Shown here: positions 46,222-55,084 of the stretch, piece by piece | Position numbering within the stretch: the stretch's first letter is position 1 | How the letters are laid out: each line of letters starts with the position of its first letter | Assembly (NCBI RefSeq): GCF_027923765.1 | Contig: NZ_AP026709.1 | Span: forward strand, 1,979,501-2,043,500 | DNA: 64,000 nucleotides | Source of the DNA: Pseudodesulfovibrio nedwellii | GTDB taxonomy: Bacteria; Desulfobacterota; Desulfovibrionia; Desulfovibrionales; Desulfovibrionaceae | Reading direction: 5' to 3' | Program-made: the position numbers and the translations under genes | The notes under the pieces: model-generated | What the model saw: only the letters and a program-made list of their open reading frames with translations | Told to the model about the DNA's origin: nothing | The model's database searches: none

Positions 46222-48027
46222 TTAATCTTCGTCAGATTTAAGTACTGAGAGAAAGGCTTCCTGAGGTATCTCCACGTTGCCCATGCGGCGCATACGCTTC
46301 TTACCTTCTTTCTGTTTTTCCAACAATTTACGTTTACGAGTGATATCGCCGCCGTAACATTTGGCGGTGACGTCTTTACGGAACGGCGCATTGCGTTCCT
46401 TGGCAACGATCTTGTTGCCGATGGCGGCCTGAATGACCACTTCGAACATCTGGCGCGGGATCGAGCGTTTCAACTTGAGAGCCAGTGACCGGCCGATACG
46501 GGCCGCGTTCTCGCGGTGCACAATGCAGGAGAATGCGTCCACGGGGTCGCCGTTGATCAGGATATCGAGACGCACAAGGTCGGCCTCGCGGTAATCGATA
46601 ATCTCGTAATCCAAACTCGCATATCCTTTGGTAGAGGATTTGAGCTTATCGAAGAAGTCGTACATGACCTCGGCGAACGGAATCTCGTAGGTAATCACCA
46701 CGCGCTTCTCGGTCAGGTAGGCCATGTTTTTCTGGATGCCGCGTTTCTCCTCGCACAGAGCCAGCACCGCGCCCACAAATTCGTTGGGCACATGCACCTC
46801 AAGACGCACGAACGGCTCGCGGATGCTGCCTATATTCGACGGATCAGGCAACTTGGACGGGTTATCGATGGTCATGATCTCATCATGGATATCCGACACC
46901 TCATAGATGACTGACGGAGCCGTGGTGATGAGCTTGGCCTCGAACTCGCGTTCCAGCCGTTCCTGAATGATCTCGATGTGCAGCAAACCGAGGAATCCGC
47001 AGCGGAAGCCGAAGCCCAGAGCCTGCGAAGTTTCCGGTTCGTAACTGAACGCCGCATCATTGAGCTGGAGTTTTTCCAGTGCGGCCTTAAGCGTTTCATA
47101 CTCTGCCGGTTCAATGGGATACAGGCCGGAGAATACCATGGGCTTGACCGGCTTGAAGCCGGGATACGGCTCGACTACCGGATTCTCAGCCGAGGTGATG
47201 GTGTCACCGACAGGTGCGTCGCCGAGTTCTTTCATAGATGCGCACATGAACCCGACTTCGCCCGGTCCCATGGCCTTGATGTCCGCGGCTTCGGGCATGA
47301 ACGCGCCAACTCGTGTGACGTCGAACTCCTTGCCCGTGGAGAAAATTTTGATCTTGTCGCCCTTCTTGAGCTTGCCGTCGAGGATGCGGAACAGCACGAC
47401 AACGCCTTGATACGAATCATACCATGAGTCGAAAATAAGCGCCTTGAGCGGTGCTTCCGGGTCACCTTTGGGCGGAGGCAGCAGGTTGATGACCGCGTCG
47501 ATGACTTCCTGCACGTTCAAGCCGGTTTTGGCCGAAACCATAATCGGGTTGGAGCAGTCCAGACCGATCACGTCTTCGATCTCGTGGCTGATTGCCTCGG
47601 GGTCTGCACTCGGCAGGTCGATCTTATTGAGCACCGGGATAACTTCGAGGTCGTTGTCCATGGCGAGGTACACGTTGGCGAGGGTCTGGGCCTCAACGCC
47701 CTGCGTAGAGTCGACCACGAGCAGTGCGCCTTCGCAGGCCGACAGCGAACGCGAGACTTCATAGCTGAAATCAACGTGGCCGGGCGTGTCGATGAGGTTC
47801 AGGATATATTTTTCGCCGTCCGTATCGGTGTACGGAATTCGCACGGTTTGCGCCTTGATGGTGATGCCGCGTTCGCGTTCCAGTTCCATTTTATCAAGGT
47901 ACTGGTCTTTTTTCTCGCGGTCGCCGACCATGCCGGTGAGTTCGAGAATGCGGTCGGCCAAGGTCGACTTGCCATGGTCGATATGGGCGATGATGCTGAA
48001 ATTACGTATATTTTCTATTTTGCTCAT
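46222..48027 (-). CDS. lepA: elongation factor 4 (LepA)
   Basis: A 601-residue ribosomal GTPase, close to the usual length. G1 motif [10 protein letters not shown], the G-domain [12 protein letters not shown] and [10 protein letters not shown] are present; the C-terminal RNA-contacting domain carries [18 protein letters not shown] and ends [17 protein letters not shown]. LepA can back-translocate the ribosome and acts under stress. The ATG at 48027 fits the family start; the frame extends further upstream without a ribosome site. Confidence 0.97.
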   Translation of the reverse strand: MSKIENIRNFSIIAHIDHGKSTLADRILELTGMVGDREKKDQYLDKMELERERGITIKAQTVRIPYTDTDGEKYILNLIDTPGHVDFSYEVSRSLSACEGALLVVDSTQGVEAQTLANVYLAMDNDLEVIPVLNKIDLPSADPEAISHEIEDVIGLDCSNPIMVSAKTGLNVQEVIDAVINLLPPPKGDPEAPLKALIFDSWYDSYQGVVVLFRILDGKLKKGDKIKIFSTGKEFDVTRVGAFMPEAADIKAMGPGEVGFMCASMKELGDAPVGDTITSAENPVVEPYPGFKPVKPMVFSGLYPIEPAEYETLKAALEKLQLNDAAFSYEPETSQALGFGFRCGFLGLLHIEIIQERLEREFEAKLITTAPSVIYEVSDIHDEIMTIDNPSKLPDPSNIGSIREPFVRLEVHVPNEFVGAVLALCEEKRGIQKNMAYLTEKRVVITYEIPFAEVMYDFFDKLKSSTKGYASLDYEIIDYREADLVRLDILINGDPVDAFSCIVHRENAARIGRSLALKLKRSIPRQMFEVVIQAAIGNKIVAKERNAPFRKDVTAKCYGGDITRKRKLLEKQKEGKKRMRRMGNVEIPQEAFLSVLKSDED

Positions 48028-48151
48028 AATGCCTTTTGGGGGAGCGCATTTTTTGCCGGACACACGGAAAGACCCGTGGGAGACGGCGTTTCGGAACAGT
48101 CTTGTAAAGGATTTGGGTGTGGTTGTCTAATATATATGGTCGCTGGTCGCG

Positions 48152-48487
48152 GACTGAAGCAGTCGGGGGTAAAACCCCGACGGGGAGAAAAGAGGAGATA
48201 ATGATGCCGCTTTCTGCGGCGGTGCTTTGGGAGGGGACGCTTGCAGCGGCTTGAAGAGGAGAGCCGTCACTGCCGTTCCTCCCAGTTTTTTTCTTGCCCT
48301 TCCGGCGGAGTCCATTTCTTTTGCTGCGCCAAAAGAAATAGACGAAAGAAAAGGCGCTTGCACTAGCTTGGCCGCCAGCACTCCCAAGCCAAGAATCTGA
48401 TCGATTTCGCCTCCGCTCCACGAAATAGTCGCCGAAGCGGCTCCAAATTTCGAAGAGCCGCTCCGGCAAAATCATCAGCTTCTAAGG
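48152..48487 (-). repeat. composite repeat, minus copy left of OLD gene
   Basis: On the minus strand it starts at CCTTAGAAGCT (48487-48477), directly after the OLD gene's last codons, then CGGAGCGGCTCTTCGAAA, a GCCGCTTCGGCGAC hairpin part, GCGGCCAAGCTAG, GCCGGAAGGGC, GGAGGAACGGCAGTGACGG, GAAAGCGGCATC and palindrome GTCGGGG/CCCCGAC (48162-48181). The stop codon TAG of the OLD gene is part of the repeat. No gene lies in 48028-48481. Confidence 0.72.
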
Positions 48488-50245
48488 CTTGAGAGATGGA
48501 ATGGCTGAGGAAGAATCAACAAATGACGATGCTACTAACTCCCTTAACTCTTCAAGCCTAGCTTTTTTTACTGTCCCTTCAAAAAGAGCTTGCATTAAAT
48601 TTAATGGTTTAAGATCTTTTCTAGCAGGCAGGTCAATCTCCAAAAAAGTCTCTAAATCTTGAGGAAAAGTAAGAATATTTTTTGTAAATATATTTCTATT
48701 TTCTTTTATAAAATCATTAACAACACGATGATAACTATTCCCACCATCCAGATCAAATAAAACAGCATGGTCAATGCCAATTTTTGAAAATAAATTCATA
48801 TATCTATGTATATTAAATTTCCCCATCGCATCCAAAACATAAACATTCTTTTCTTTTAAATCTCCCCAATCAGTACTCAACAAATAATCGAATAGAGCCT
48901 TTTCAGTCGCTCCTTCACAAATCAACACAGTCTTTGCAAAGAACATCGATGATCGCTCTGTATCTATCCACAAAAGATATTTAAGAGACTCTTCTTCTAG
49001 TTTGGCATTTATATCAAATGAATCAGCCCCTAGCCCCTTGTTCTTAAGACATCTCCTCAAATCATCATCTGTGGCTTTGTCTGCCATCAAATTGCAACAA
49101 TGGTAAAAAAGCCCACCATTCTCAGCAAAAAGATCTTCAAGCTCATTTCCTTTTATTTGATAAGCATTCGATATTGCATTAGATTTATTTATTTTTATCA
49201 AGGAATGCAAAAAGACTATATTACGACAAACAAATGCTGGTGAATGAGATGTTATTAATACTTGTTGATTTCCACGCCCCATCTTTTTTAAATTCCGATT
49301 GAGTAATTCCTGTTGACAAGGGTGCAAAAAAGCTTCCGGTTCTTCGAAAAGAATCAACACGTAATCAGGATCAAAAACACCATCTTTTGATGAAGAATTT
49401 AAATCATTATATTTCGATGCAAGGCGTATTAATGTAAAAATGATATGCCGCTGCATCCCTTGCCCGTAGGAATCCAGTCTAACCTTTGCGTTACCTAGCG
49501 AGACATCCTCAATATAATGAGAGACAAGACTTTTAACAATTGTATCAATATCAACTGGATTAATATTTACACCAAACAATACTCCCCAGCTTTCAATAGA
49601 CTTGTTAATGTCATTAATAACATTTTGTATTGAAAAATCACTTGTGTTGCATTCATCTGAAAAAGACAAATTAAACTCAAGAAATGAATCCTGCAAAGTT
49701 TGATAGGCGTTACTGTTAGAAATAACTTTCTTAAATGCTAAATTTAATAAATCTCTAAAAGGTGAAGGCCCCGTAAGCTTCATCGCATCATTCATTTTAC
49801 TAACTTCTGGGATATAAATAACCTTACCAAGCTTTGCTTGTGATATATTTTTAGCCCCATAAAATAATTTGTCAGACAACACCCCATTCTCATAACAATA
49901 AATATTACTCTGACTCGTTTTACATATTTCTTTATTCCTAGAAAACAAAATTTTACGAACTCTTAACAGGTTATCTGAGGACTGATATGACTCTTTTAGA
50001 CATTCCTGTTCGTCGTCTTTAAGTACATATTCAATTTCGATCCAACTTTCTTCATCCGTCTCAAATTTCGGAAAATCAGTTTCATAGTTAAACTTTATCC
50101 CATCCTCATAAAAGACTCGAATGGCATTCATAAGATTTGACTTTCCCGCGTTGTTCTCTCCAATCAATAGAGAATATCCATCCATCTTAAAAGTCACGTC
50201 TTTAAAACTTCTAAAATTATGGACTTTAACACTTATCATCTGCAT
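48482..50245 (-). CDS. OLD-family AAA ATPase/TOPRIM nuclease
   Basis: A 587-residue protein. The N-terminal SMC/ABC-like ATPase has Walker A GENNAGKSNL, an SYGQGMQR signature part, Walker B LILFEEPEAFLHP and an ITSHSPAF H-loop. The C-terminal TOPRIM domain shows ICEGATEKALF (Glu) and VLFDLDGGNSY (DxD). This is the layout of overcoming-lysogenization-defect nucleases, often phage defence. No UvrD-like partner lies beside it, so it is not Gabija but a lone (class 1) type. I start at the ATG at 50245, with GGAG six bases upstream. It is clearly AT-rich against its neighbours and is framed by outward-facing repeats, signs of transfer. Confidence 0.9.
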   Translation of the reverse strand: MQMISVKVHNFRSFKDVTFKMDGYSLLIGENNAGKSNLMNAIRVFYEDGIKFNYETDFPKFETDEESWIEIEYVLKDDEQECLKESYQSSDNLLRVRKILFSRNKEICKTSQSNIYCYENGVLSDKLFYGAKNISQAKLGKVIYIPEVSKMNDAMKLTGPSPFRDLLNLAFKKVISNSNAYQTLQDSFLEFNLSFSDECNTSDFSIQNVINDINKSIESWGVLFGVNINPVDIDTIVKSLVSHYIEDVSLGNAKVRLDSYGQGMQRHIIFTLIRLASKYNDLNSSSKDGVFDPDYVLILFEEPEAFLHPCQQELLNRNLKKMGRGNQQVLITSHSPAFVCRNIVFLHSLIKINKSNAISNAYQIKGNELEDLFAENGGLFYHCCNLMADKATDDDLRRCLKNKGLGADSFDINAKLEEESLKYLLWIDTERSSMFFAKTVLICEGATEKALFDYLLSTDWGDLKEKNVYVLDAMGKFNIHRYMNLFSKIGIDHAVLFDLDGGNSYHRVVNDFIKENRNIFTKNILTFPQDLETFLEIDLPARKDLKPLNLMQALFEGTVKKARLEELRELVASSFVDSSSAIPSLKP

Positions 50246-50334
50246 ATGGTTCTCCATTTTATTTTAAAGCCAACTCACTTTGTTTAAAAATCTATATCGC
50301 GTACAAAAAGACAAAGCTAGCCTACACACCCGCA

Positions 50335-50560
50335 CCTTAGAAGCTCCCCGAACAGCGGAGCGGCTCTTCGAAACCCGGAGCCGCTTCGGCGATTGTTTCG
50401 GGAGCGCAGCCGGTCGGTGGAGATTCTTAGGTGCGGGAGTGCAGGCGGCCAAGCTAGAAAGGGGCTTTTTTTCGGCCCTTTTTTTGCCCCAACAAAAAAA
50501 CGGCCCCCGCCGGGAGGGCAACAAAAAACTTGGAGGAACGCCAGTGACGGCTCTCCTCTT
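50335..50560 (+). repeat. composite repeat, plus copy 1 right of OLD gene
   Basis: Starts CCTTAGAAGCTCC, then CGGAGCGGCTCTTCG, GGAGCCGCTTCGGCGA, GCGGCCAAGCTAGAAAGG, T-rich/GGCCC stretch, GCCGGGAGGGCAAC and GGAGGAACGCCAGTGACGG. It points away from the OLD gene, mirroring the copy at 48152-48487. A second copy follows at 50625. No gene lies in 50258-51032. Confidence 0.8.
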
Positions 50561-50624
50561 AAACCGCCTATCCACAAGCAAAGAGTCTTCCAAATCATTC
50601 CCACCCCCAGCATCAAACCCGAAC

Positions 50625-50928
50625 CTTAGAAGCTCCCCGAATGGCGGAGCGACTCTTCGAAACCCGAAGCCGCTTCGGCGACTGTTTCGGGAGCGCAACC
50701 GGTCGGTGGAGATTCTTAGGTACGGGTGTGCAGGCGGCCAAGCTAGAAAGGGGCTTTTTTTCGGCCCTTTTTTTGCCCCAACAAAAAAACGGCCCCCGCC
50801 GAGCCCGAAGGGCATCCCGGTTCGCACGAAGTGCACCTGCCCGTCTGGGCAGGATGCGGCCTTTGCCGCATAACTGCGGAGGAGGGCAACAAAAAACTTG
50901 GAGGAACGCCAGTGACGGCTTTCTTCTT
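50625..50928 (+). repeat. composite repeat, plus copy 2, with hairpin-string insertion
   Basis: Directly repeats 50335-50560 with few changes, but the GCCG-GAGGGC junction is split by about 80 bases (50801-50881). The insertion is a row of perfect hairpins: GCCC-GAA-GGGC, GCAC-GAA-GTGC, CTGCCC-GTCT-GGGCAG and ATGCGGC-CTTT-GCCGCAT. It then resumes with GAGGGCAAC and the GGAGGAACGCC block. Confidence 0.8.
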
Positions 50929-51032
50929 CAAAAACAAACAAATCAACACAATCTATTAATAAAAATAAATAGAACAGGGTGCGAAATTTGCTTTAAAATT
51001 CAAAACAACTGAATTGGAGGGCATACTACAAC

Positions 51033-51338
51033 ATGGAAAATCCAAACGCCGAACAGGCAATCCAAATCATCGACGACCTCGTCAACAAAACCCTTAATAC
51101 ACAAAACGCTTTCGAACGAGCGATTGGAAAACTTCTTGAAGAGGCCATGCGCATAAGAGAAAGCGCTGAAGATATCTCCACGCCCCTTTCCAGTCATCAG
51201 ATAAAACAAATACTACAAAACGTGGGCTACATTATTCGAGAACTCGGGATGGTTGAAAAAGGGTTCGGAAAAATCCCTACGGAAGCCCCACACCACCAGA
51301 TGACGTATGAAGTCGAGGCTGAAGCCATAAAACAATAA
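51033..51338 (+). CDS. hypothetical protein in repeat-rich zone
   Basis: A 101-residue protein I do not recognise. It is acidic and helical (AIQIIDDLVNKTLNTQNAFERAIGKLLEEAMRIRESAED, then HQIKQILQNVGYIIRELG), which could form a coiled coil. GGAGGG lies about 12 bases before the ATG, rather far. It is surrounded by repeat copies. A separate copy of the GGAGGAACGCCAGTGACGG block lies after it at 51401-51420. Confidence 0.55.
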   Translation: MENPNAEQAIQIIDDLVNKTLNTQNAFERAIGKLLEEAMRIRESAEDISTPLSSHQIKQILQNVGYIIRELGMVEKGFGKIPTEAPHHQMTYEVEAEAIKQ

Positions 51339-51467
51339 GAAATGATCTCAGTCGCTCGGACAATTGAACCGTAAAATCACGGTAAAGCATGAAAAAAATC
51401 TTGGAGGAACGCCAGTGACGGCTCACCTCTTCAACCGCACCACTCAGCTACATGCTCAATAAAAAAA

Positions 51468-51489
51468 GGCCACCCCTAATGGGGCGGCC
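51468..51489 (-). terminator. terminator after PocR-domain gene
   Basis: GGCCACCCC-TAAT-GGGGCGGCC (one mismatch) with seven As on the plus side, a U-tract on the minus strand. It ends the gene at 51524. Confidence 0.8.
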
Positions 51490-51523
51490 TTCCTGCATTC
51501 TTCATCTTTAACTAAAAGCGGAA

Positions 51524-52015
51524 TCAATCAATAAGATCTTGAATCCGCTTTGCGATATATTCCTGAATTTCCTTAACCTTGGCTTCGGAAACAACCGTTA
51601 CGGTCTTGGCCTTCTCTTCAACGACAGCTTCATCCAAATCACTCATCATTCCGATGGTGAAGGCATCCACTTCGTCGTCGTCAGAGGCAAGCCCACACCC
51701 GCCAACAGCACCGATATACTCACCGTCATGAATGACCGGCACTCCCGCCCGCATCATGCCGCCGTCGCAAAACTCGGCAATAGGCTCCTTGGTAGTGCTG
51801 AGCATATGGTGAAACATCTGCCCGGCCGGAGCACAAATGGCACCGAAGCCCTTGGCATCATCACGAATAAGAGGACACAGCTCGTTGCCCCAGGTATGGC
51901 CGACAACTTTCTTGCCCTCGGCGTCCATTATATCGACGTTAAAACTGAACGTGTCGTGCAGTTCGTTCTGCAAGGCAATCAGGTCGTCTTTTCCAATAAG
52001 GTCTGTCAGTTTCAT
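51524..52015 (-). CDS. PocR-domain sensory protein
   Basis: A 163-residue protein made almost wholly of a PocR-like ligand-binding domain, with LIGKDDLIALQNELHDTFSFNVDIMDAEGK at the start, CPLIRDDAKGFGAICAPAGQ and CDGGMMRAGVPVI.DGEYIGAVGGCGL later. PocR domains bind small organic ligands in propanediol-type regulators. Conserved cysteines may bind a metal. No effector domain is present. AAGGA lies eight bases before the ATG at 52015. Confidence 0.78.
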   Translation of the reverse strand: MKLTDLIGKDDLIALQNELHDTFSFNVDIMDAEGKKVVGHTWGNELCPLIRDDAKGFGAICAPAGQMFHHMLSTTKEPIAEFCDGGMMRAGVPVIHDGEYIGAVGGCGLASDDDEVDAFTIGMMSDLDEAVVEEKAKTVTVVSEAKVKEIQEYIAKRIQDLID

Positions 52016-52175
52016 ACAGGTCATCCTTGATGTGAAATATATTCCGCACGCGGCGGACAGACCGCAGTACCCTCATTCCTTGCGACGCGCAAGCCCATGA
52101 TCGACACCCGTCCGCCACACGATTTTGGTTTTCAGAGACCGGAAAACCGGCTAGAACCATGGGCGGAGACACTAT

Positions 52176-53051
52176 ATGGATTACAAATACAAAAACAAAT
52201 TGCGCGCCATGACCTTTGGCGTCCCATGGAACCTCGCCCTGCTGACATTCGGCTCGTTTCTTGTCGCTTTTTCAGTCAAGGCCATCGCCATCCCGCACGG
52301 GCTGCTGACTGGAGGCATGTCCGGCATTGCCCTGCTCTGCTATTACGCCTTTGGAGGACTCTCCACAGGCCAATGGTATTTTCTGCTCAACCTGCCGGTA
52401 TTCGTGCTCGGCTGGGTGTTCGTCAGCAAACGATTCTTTTTTTACTCGCTTTACGGCATGGTCATTTCGTCGGTGTTCATCGACATCATCCCGTGGACAC
52501 TGCACATGGACGACATCTGGCTGGCCATCATCACGGGCGGTGGCATCATGGGCGCGGGCGTGGGCGTGGCATTGCGCTCACTCGGCTCCACAGGCGGATC
52601 CGATATTCTGGCCGTGATCTGCAAGGAAAAGTTCAATATGTCCATGGGCTCGTTTGAGTTCTGGTTCAACATGATCGGCTTCACAGGCGGTTTCCTGTTC
52701 CTTGCCATGGACATCGTGCTTTATTCCATCGTCATGACCTTTGTCATCGCGTTCGGCATCGAATACGTGCTCGGCATGTTCTCGGAACGCAAAATGATCA
52801 TGATTGTTTCGGATCACGTAGCGGCCATCAACGCGGCCATCCTCGGCGATCTAGACCGGGGCGTGACCATCCTCGACGGCACAGGCGGCTATACCGGCGA
52901 CCCCAAAAAAGTTATCCTGACCATGATTGCCTCCATCCAGCTCAAGGAACTGGAGGAACTGGTCTACACCATTGACCCGGATGCGTTCTTCATCATGGGC
53001 TCGGGCTTCCACGTCCAAGGCCAGGGGTTCTCGTCAAGAAAGGTGTATTAA
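52176..53051 (+). CDS. YitT-family membrane protein
   Basis: A 291-residue inner-membrane protein with five or six helices in the first 190 residues, followed by a soluble DUF2179-type domain (ERKMIMIVSDHVAAINAAILGDLDRGVTILDGTGGYTG). The GLLTGGMSGIALL and GGSDILAVICKEKF motifs are typical. Function is unknown. The next gene starts one base after its stop. Confidence 0.88.
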   Translation: MDYKYKNKLRAMTFGVPWNLALLTFGSFLVAFSVKAIAIPHGLLTGGMSGIALLCYYAFGGLSTGQWYFLLNLPVFVLGWVFVSKRFFFYSLYGMVISSVFIDIIPWTLHMDDIWLAIITGGGIMGAGVGVALRSLGSTGGSDILAVICKEKFNMSMGSFEFWFNMIGFTGGFLFLAMDIVLYSIVMTFVIAFGIEYVLGMFSERKMIMIVSDHVAAINAAILGDLDRGVTILDGTGGYTGDPKKVILTMIASIQLKELEELVYTIDPDAFFIMGSGFHVQGQGFSSRKVY

Positions 53052-53876
53052 ATGATATTCTCCCCCCGCACCGAGGAAACAGAACATCGCTGCATCGGCC
53101 TGATAACGGACTTCGGCCTGACCGACCCGTATGTAGGCCAACTCAAGGGCGTGCTTGCCAAAAAAGCTCCTCATTGCCGGGTGGTGGATATTTCACATGA
53201 TGTGGCCCCGTTCAACGTGGCGCAGGCCGGATTTTTCCTCGCCGCAAGTTATGAACATTTCCCCAAGGACGCAGTCATACTGGCCGTGGTCGACCCCGGT
53301 GTGGGCACGGACCGACGCATTGCCTGCCTCCAGATCGGCGACAGGCTCATGGTCGCCCCGGATAACGGACTGCTCTCGCTGGCCATGAAACACACATGGG
53401 AAGACGTGCGCGTTTTTGACCTTTCCCGCGCCATGGATGCCCCGAAAAAAGTCTCGCACACCTTCCACGGCCGAGACATTTTCGCCCCGTTGGTGGCCTG
53501 GCTCGCACTGGGTGGCAGCCTCAAGGGATTGGGCGAAGAAATAGACCCCGCCGAACTGGTCACTCAATCATGGAGCAATCCGTTCATCACTATAGGGCAG
53601 GCGCGTGGTCATGTGCTGCACATCGATCGATTCGGCAACTGCGTGCTCAATTTTGAAGCAGGCAGTCTCGGCAAACCAGAGGTCATTCACATGGTCTCAC
53701 CGTCCGGGGGCGAACTGGCCTATGTCACCACATACGCCGACATGCCCGAAGGCGCACCCGGTCTGCTGGAAGGCAGTCAGGGATTCCTTGAAATCGCGGT
53801 CAACCAACGATCCGCAGCCAAACGATTCGGCCTGTCCATGGGCGACGCAATAGAACTTTCCTGGGAGGACTCATGA
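53052..53876 (+). CDS. SAM hydroxide adenosyltransferase-like protein (DUF62)
   Basis: A 274-residue protein of the fluorinase/chlorinase superfamily. Conserved points: LITDFGLTDPYVGQLKG, DISHDVAPFNVAQAGFFL, VDPGVGTDRR and the C-terminal HIDRFGNCVLNF. Most bacterial members hydrolyse S-adenosylmethionine to adenosine and methionine. It lies between the YitT gene and cobS, overlapping cobS by four bases, so it may be linked to cobamide or SAM turnover (inference). Confidence 0.9.
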   Translation: MIFSPRTEETEHRCIGLITDFGLTDPYVGQLKGVLAKKAPHCRVVDISHDVAPFNVAQAGFFLAASYEHFPKDAVILAVVDPGVGTDRRIACLQIGDRLMVAPDNGLLSLAMKHTWEDVRVFDLSRAMDAPKKVSHTFHGRDIFAPLVAWLALGGSLKGLGEEIDPAELVTQSWSNPFITIGQARGHVLHIDRFGNCVLNFEAGSLGKPEVIHMVSPSGGELAYVTTYADMPEGAPGLLEGSQGFLEIAVNQRSAAKRFGLSMGDAIELSWEDS

Positions 53877-54607
53877 TATTCCGCACTTTTCTCGACACTC
53901 TCGGTTTCCTGACCCGACTCGCCCCAGCGCGCGTCATCCCGGAAGCGGCCATGAACCAATGTATGAAATACATGGTGCCCGTCGGCCTTCTGCTCGGCGC
54001 GGTCGTTGTCATGCCCTTCGGACTGGGACTATTCGATAACGCCCCATGGATTCAAGCATGGCTCATGGTGCTGCTTAGTATTTTCATCACTCGCGGCCTG
54101 CATTTCGACGGGCTGTCGGATGTGTGCGACGCAGTCACCACGCACACCAACCCCGTGAGGTTCTGGGAAGTCATCAAAGACAGCCGGTCCGGCGCATTCG
54201 GTATTATCGGACTAATAATGGTCATTGTCGGACAGGTTATCCTGTTCCACGAAATGGCAACGGTCGAAGCATACGGCGCAATACTCTGGACCTTTGTACT
54301 CGGTCGGGCCGCCTCGGTCTGGCTCGGCTACCATGTCCGCCATCTGACCCGCCCGGGCCTCGGCAAACTGTACATTGACGGAGCAACGCTCGGCACGGCC
54401 CTTCTGTCTGCCGGAATAGCCTTCATCGCCGGAGTATTTCTAGCGGGAATCGCCGCGACTGTGGCAGGCACAATTATCGTCTCGCTGATGCTGATCCCGA
54501 TCTATCGACTGGCCGTAAAAGTAGGTGGAGCCAATGGAGATTTTCTCGGCTGCGCCGTCATGGTTGGAGAGGTCGCCGCCGGCCTGGGGTTTGTGTTGGT
54601 CATGTAA
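53873..54607 (+). CDS. cobS: adenosylcobinamide-GDP ribazoletransferase
   Basis: A 244-residue inner-membrane enzyme that joins adenosylcobinamide-GDP to alpha-ribazole, the last step of cobalamin assembly. Family motifs: ITRGLHFDGLSDVCDA with the acidic site, RFWEVIKDSRSGAFGIIGL, and GDFLGCAVMVGEVAAGLG near the end. The ATGA overlap with the previous gene suggests coupled translation. Its ribazole phosphate comes from CobT (23452-24522). Confidence 0.95.
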   Translation: MIFRTFLDTLGFLTRLAPARVIPEAAMNQCMKYMVPVGLLLGAVVVMPFGLGLFDNAPWIQAWLMVLLSIFITRGLHFDGLSDVCDAVTTHTNPVRFWEVIKDSRSGAFGIIGLIMVIVGQVILFHEMATVEAYGAILWTFVLGRAASVWLGYHVRHLTRPGLGKLYIDGATLGTALLSAGIAFIAGVFLAGIAATVAGTIIVSLMLIPIYRLAVKVGGANGDFLGCAVMVGEVAAGLGFVLVM

Positions 54608-54649
54608 TCCCCTGCGGGGGGCTATTTCTTTCTTTTTAAATTGGAGGGC

Positions 54650-54975
54650 GTCCTTTCGCAGTGAGAATAGGAAGTGGAAGAAAGGACTTCTTTTTTGGTG
54701 GGCGTTGCGTGCTTTGCAATGAAAATGCAAACGGCATTATTTCAAAGGTTTCGCCTTTACGGCGACCTGCTTTTTTTGAGGCGAAAAAAAGGAGGCAAAA
54801 AACGCCTTCTTCATTGTGCGCCTGATAGCGGACCCAAGAGCCTGTACGCGGCTCCACTGCCCGACAGAATTGTCTATTGTATAGGCTCGGTCGGGCTACG
54901 TTACGCCGCGCGGGACAGGCTCTAAGGCCCGCTATCAATTGCCCGTCGTTGTAAGAGATTTTTGGGTGTAGGTGT
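54650..54975 (+). repeat. hairpin repeat family C, plus-orientation copy
   Basis: Reverse complement of 5700-6010 at about 85-90% identity by eye. Core hairpin 54823-54937 with TGATAGCG arms, CCCGACAG/GGTCGGGC and an apical GTCTAT/ATAGGC stem (54872-54886). In this copy the apex keeps pairing although bases differ from the other copy. An 83-codon frame crosses it. The rest of 54608-55589 is also repeat-derived. Confidence 0.75.
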
Positions 54976-55084
54976 TCATCTTTGATTCTAAGATCTTCGA
55001 TATCACACATGTTTTTTGAATCTTCATGTCATCGTGACCAGTTTTTTCCATCATAAGTATTCGCTTTTTATTCCAAGCTCTTCG

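Noticed and set aside
48482-50245. Gabija defence system
   Set aside because: The OLD-type ATPase/TOPRIM protein is present but no UvrD-like GajB gene lies on either side, only repeats and lepA or a small unknown gene.
50335-50928. CRISPR array
   Set aside because: Only two long direct copies of about 230-300 bases, no short regular repeats with unique spacers and no cas genes.
50264-50941. Long open frame of 225 codons on the minus strand across the two direct repeats
   Set aside because: It is low in complexity, repeats itself because the DNA repeats, and has no start signal. The DNA is better read as intergenic repeat.
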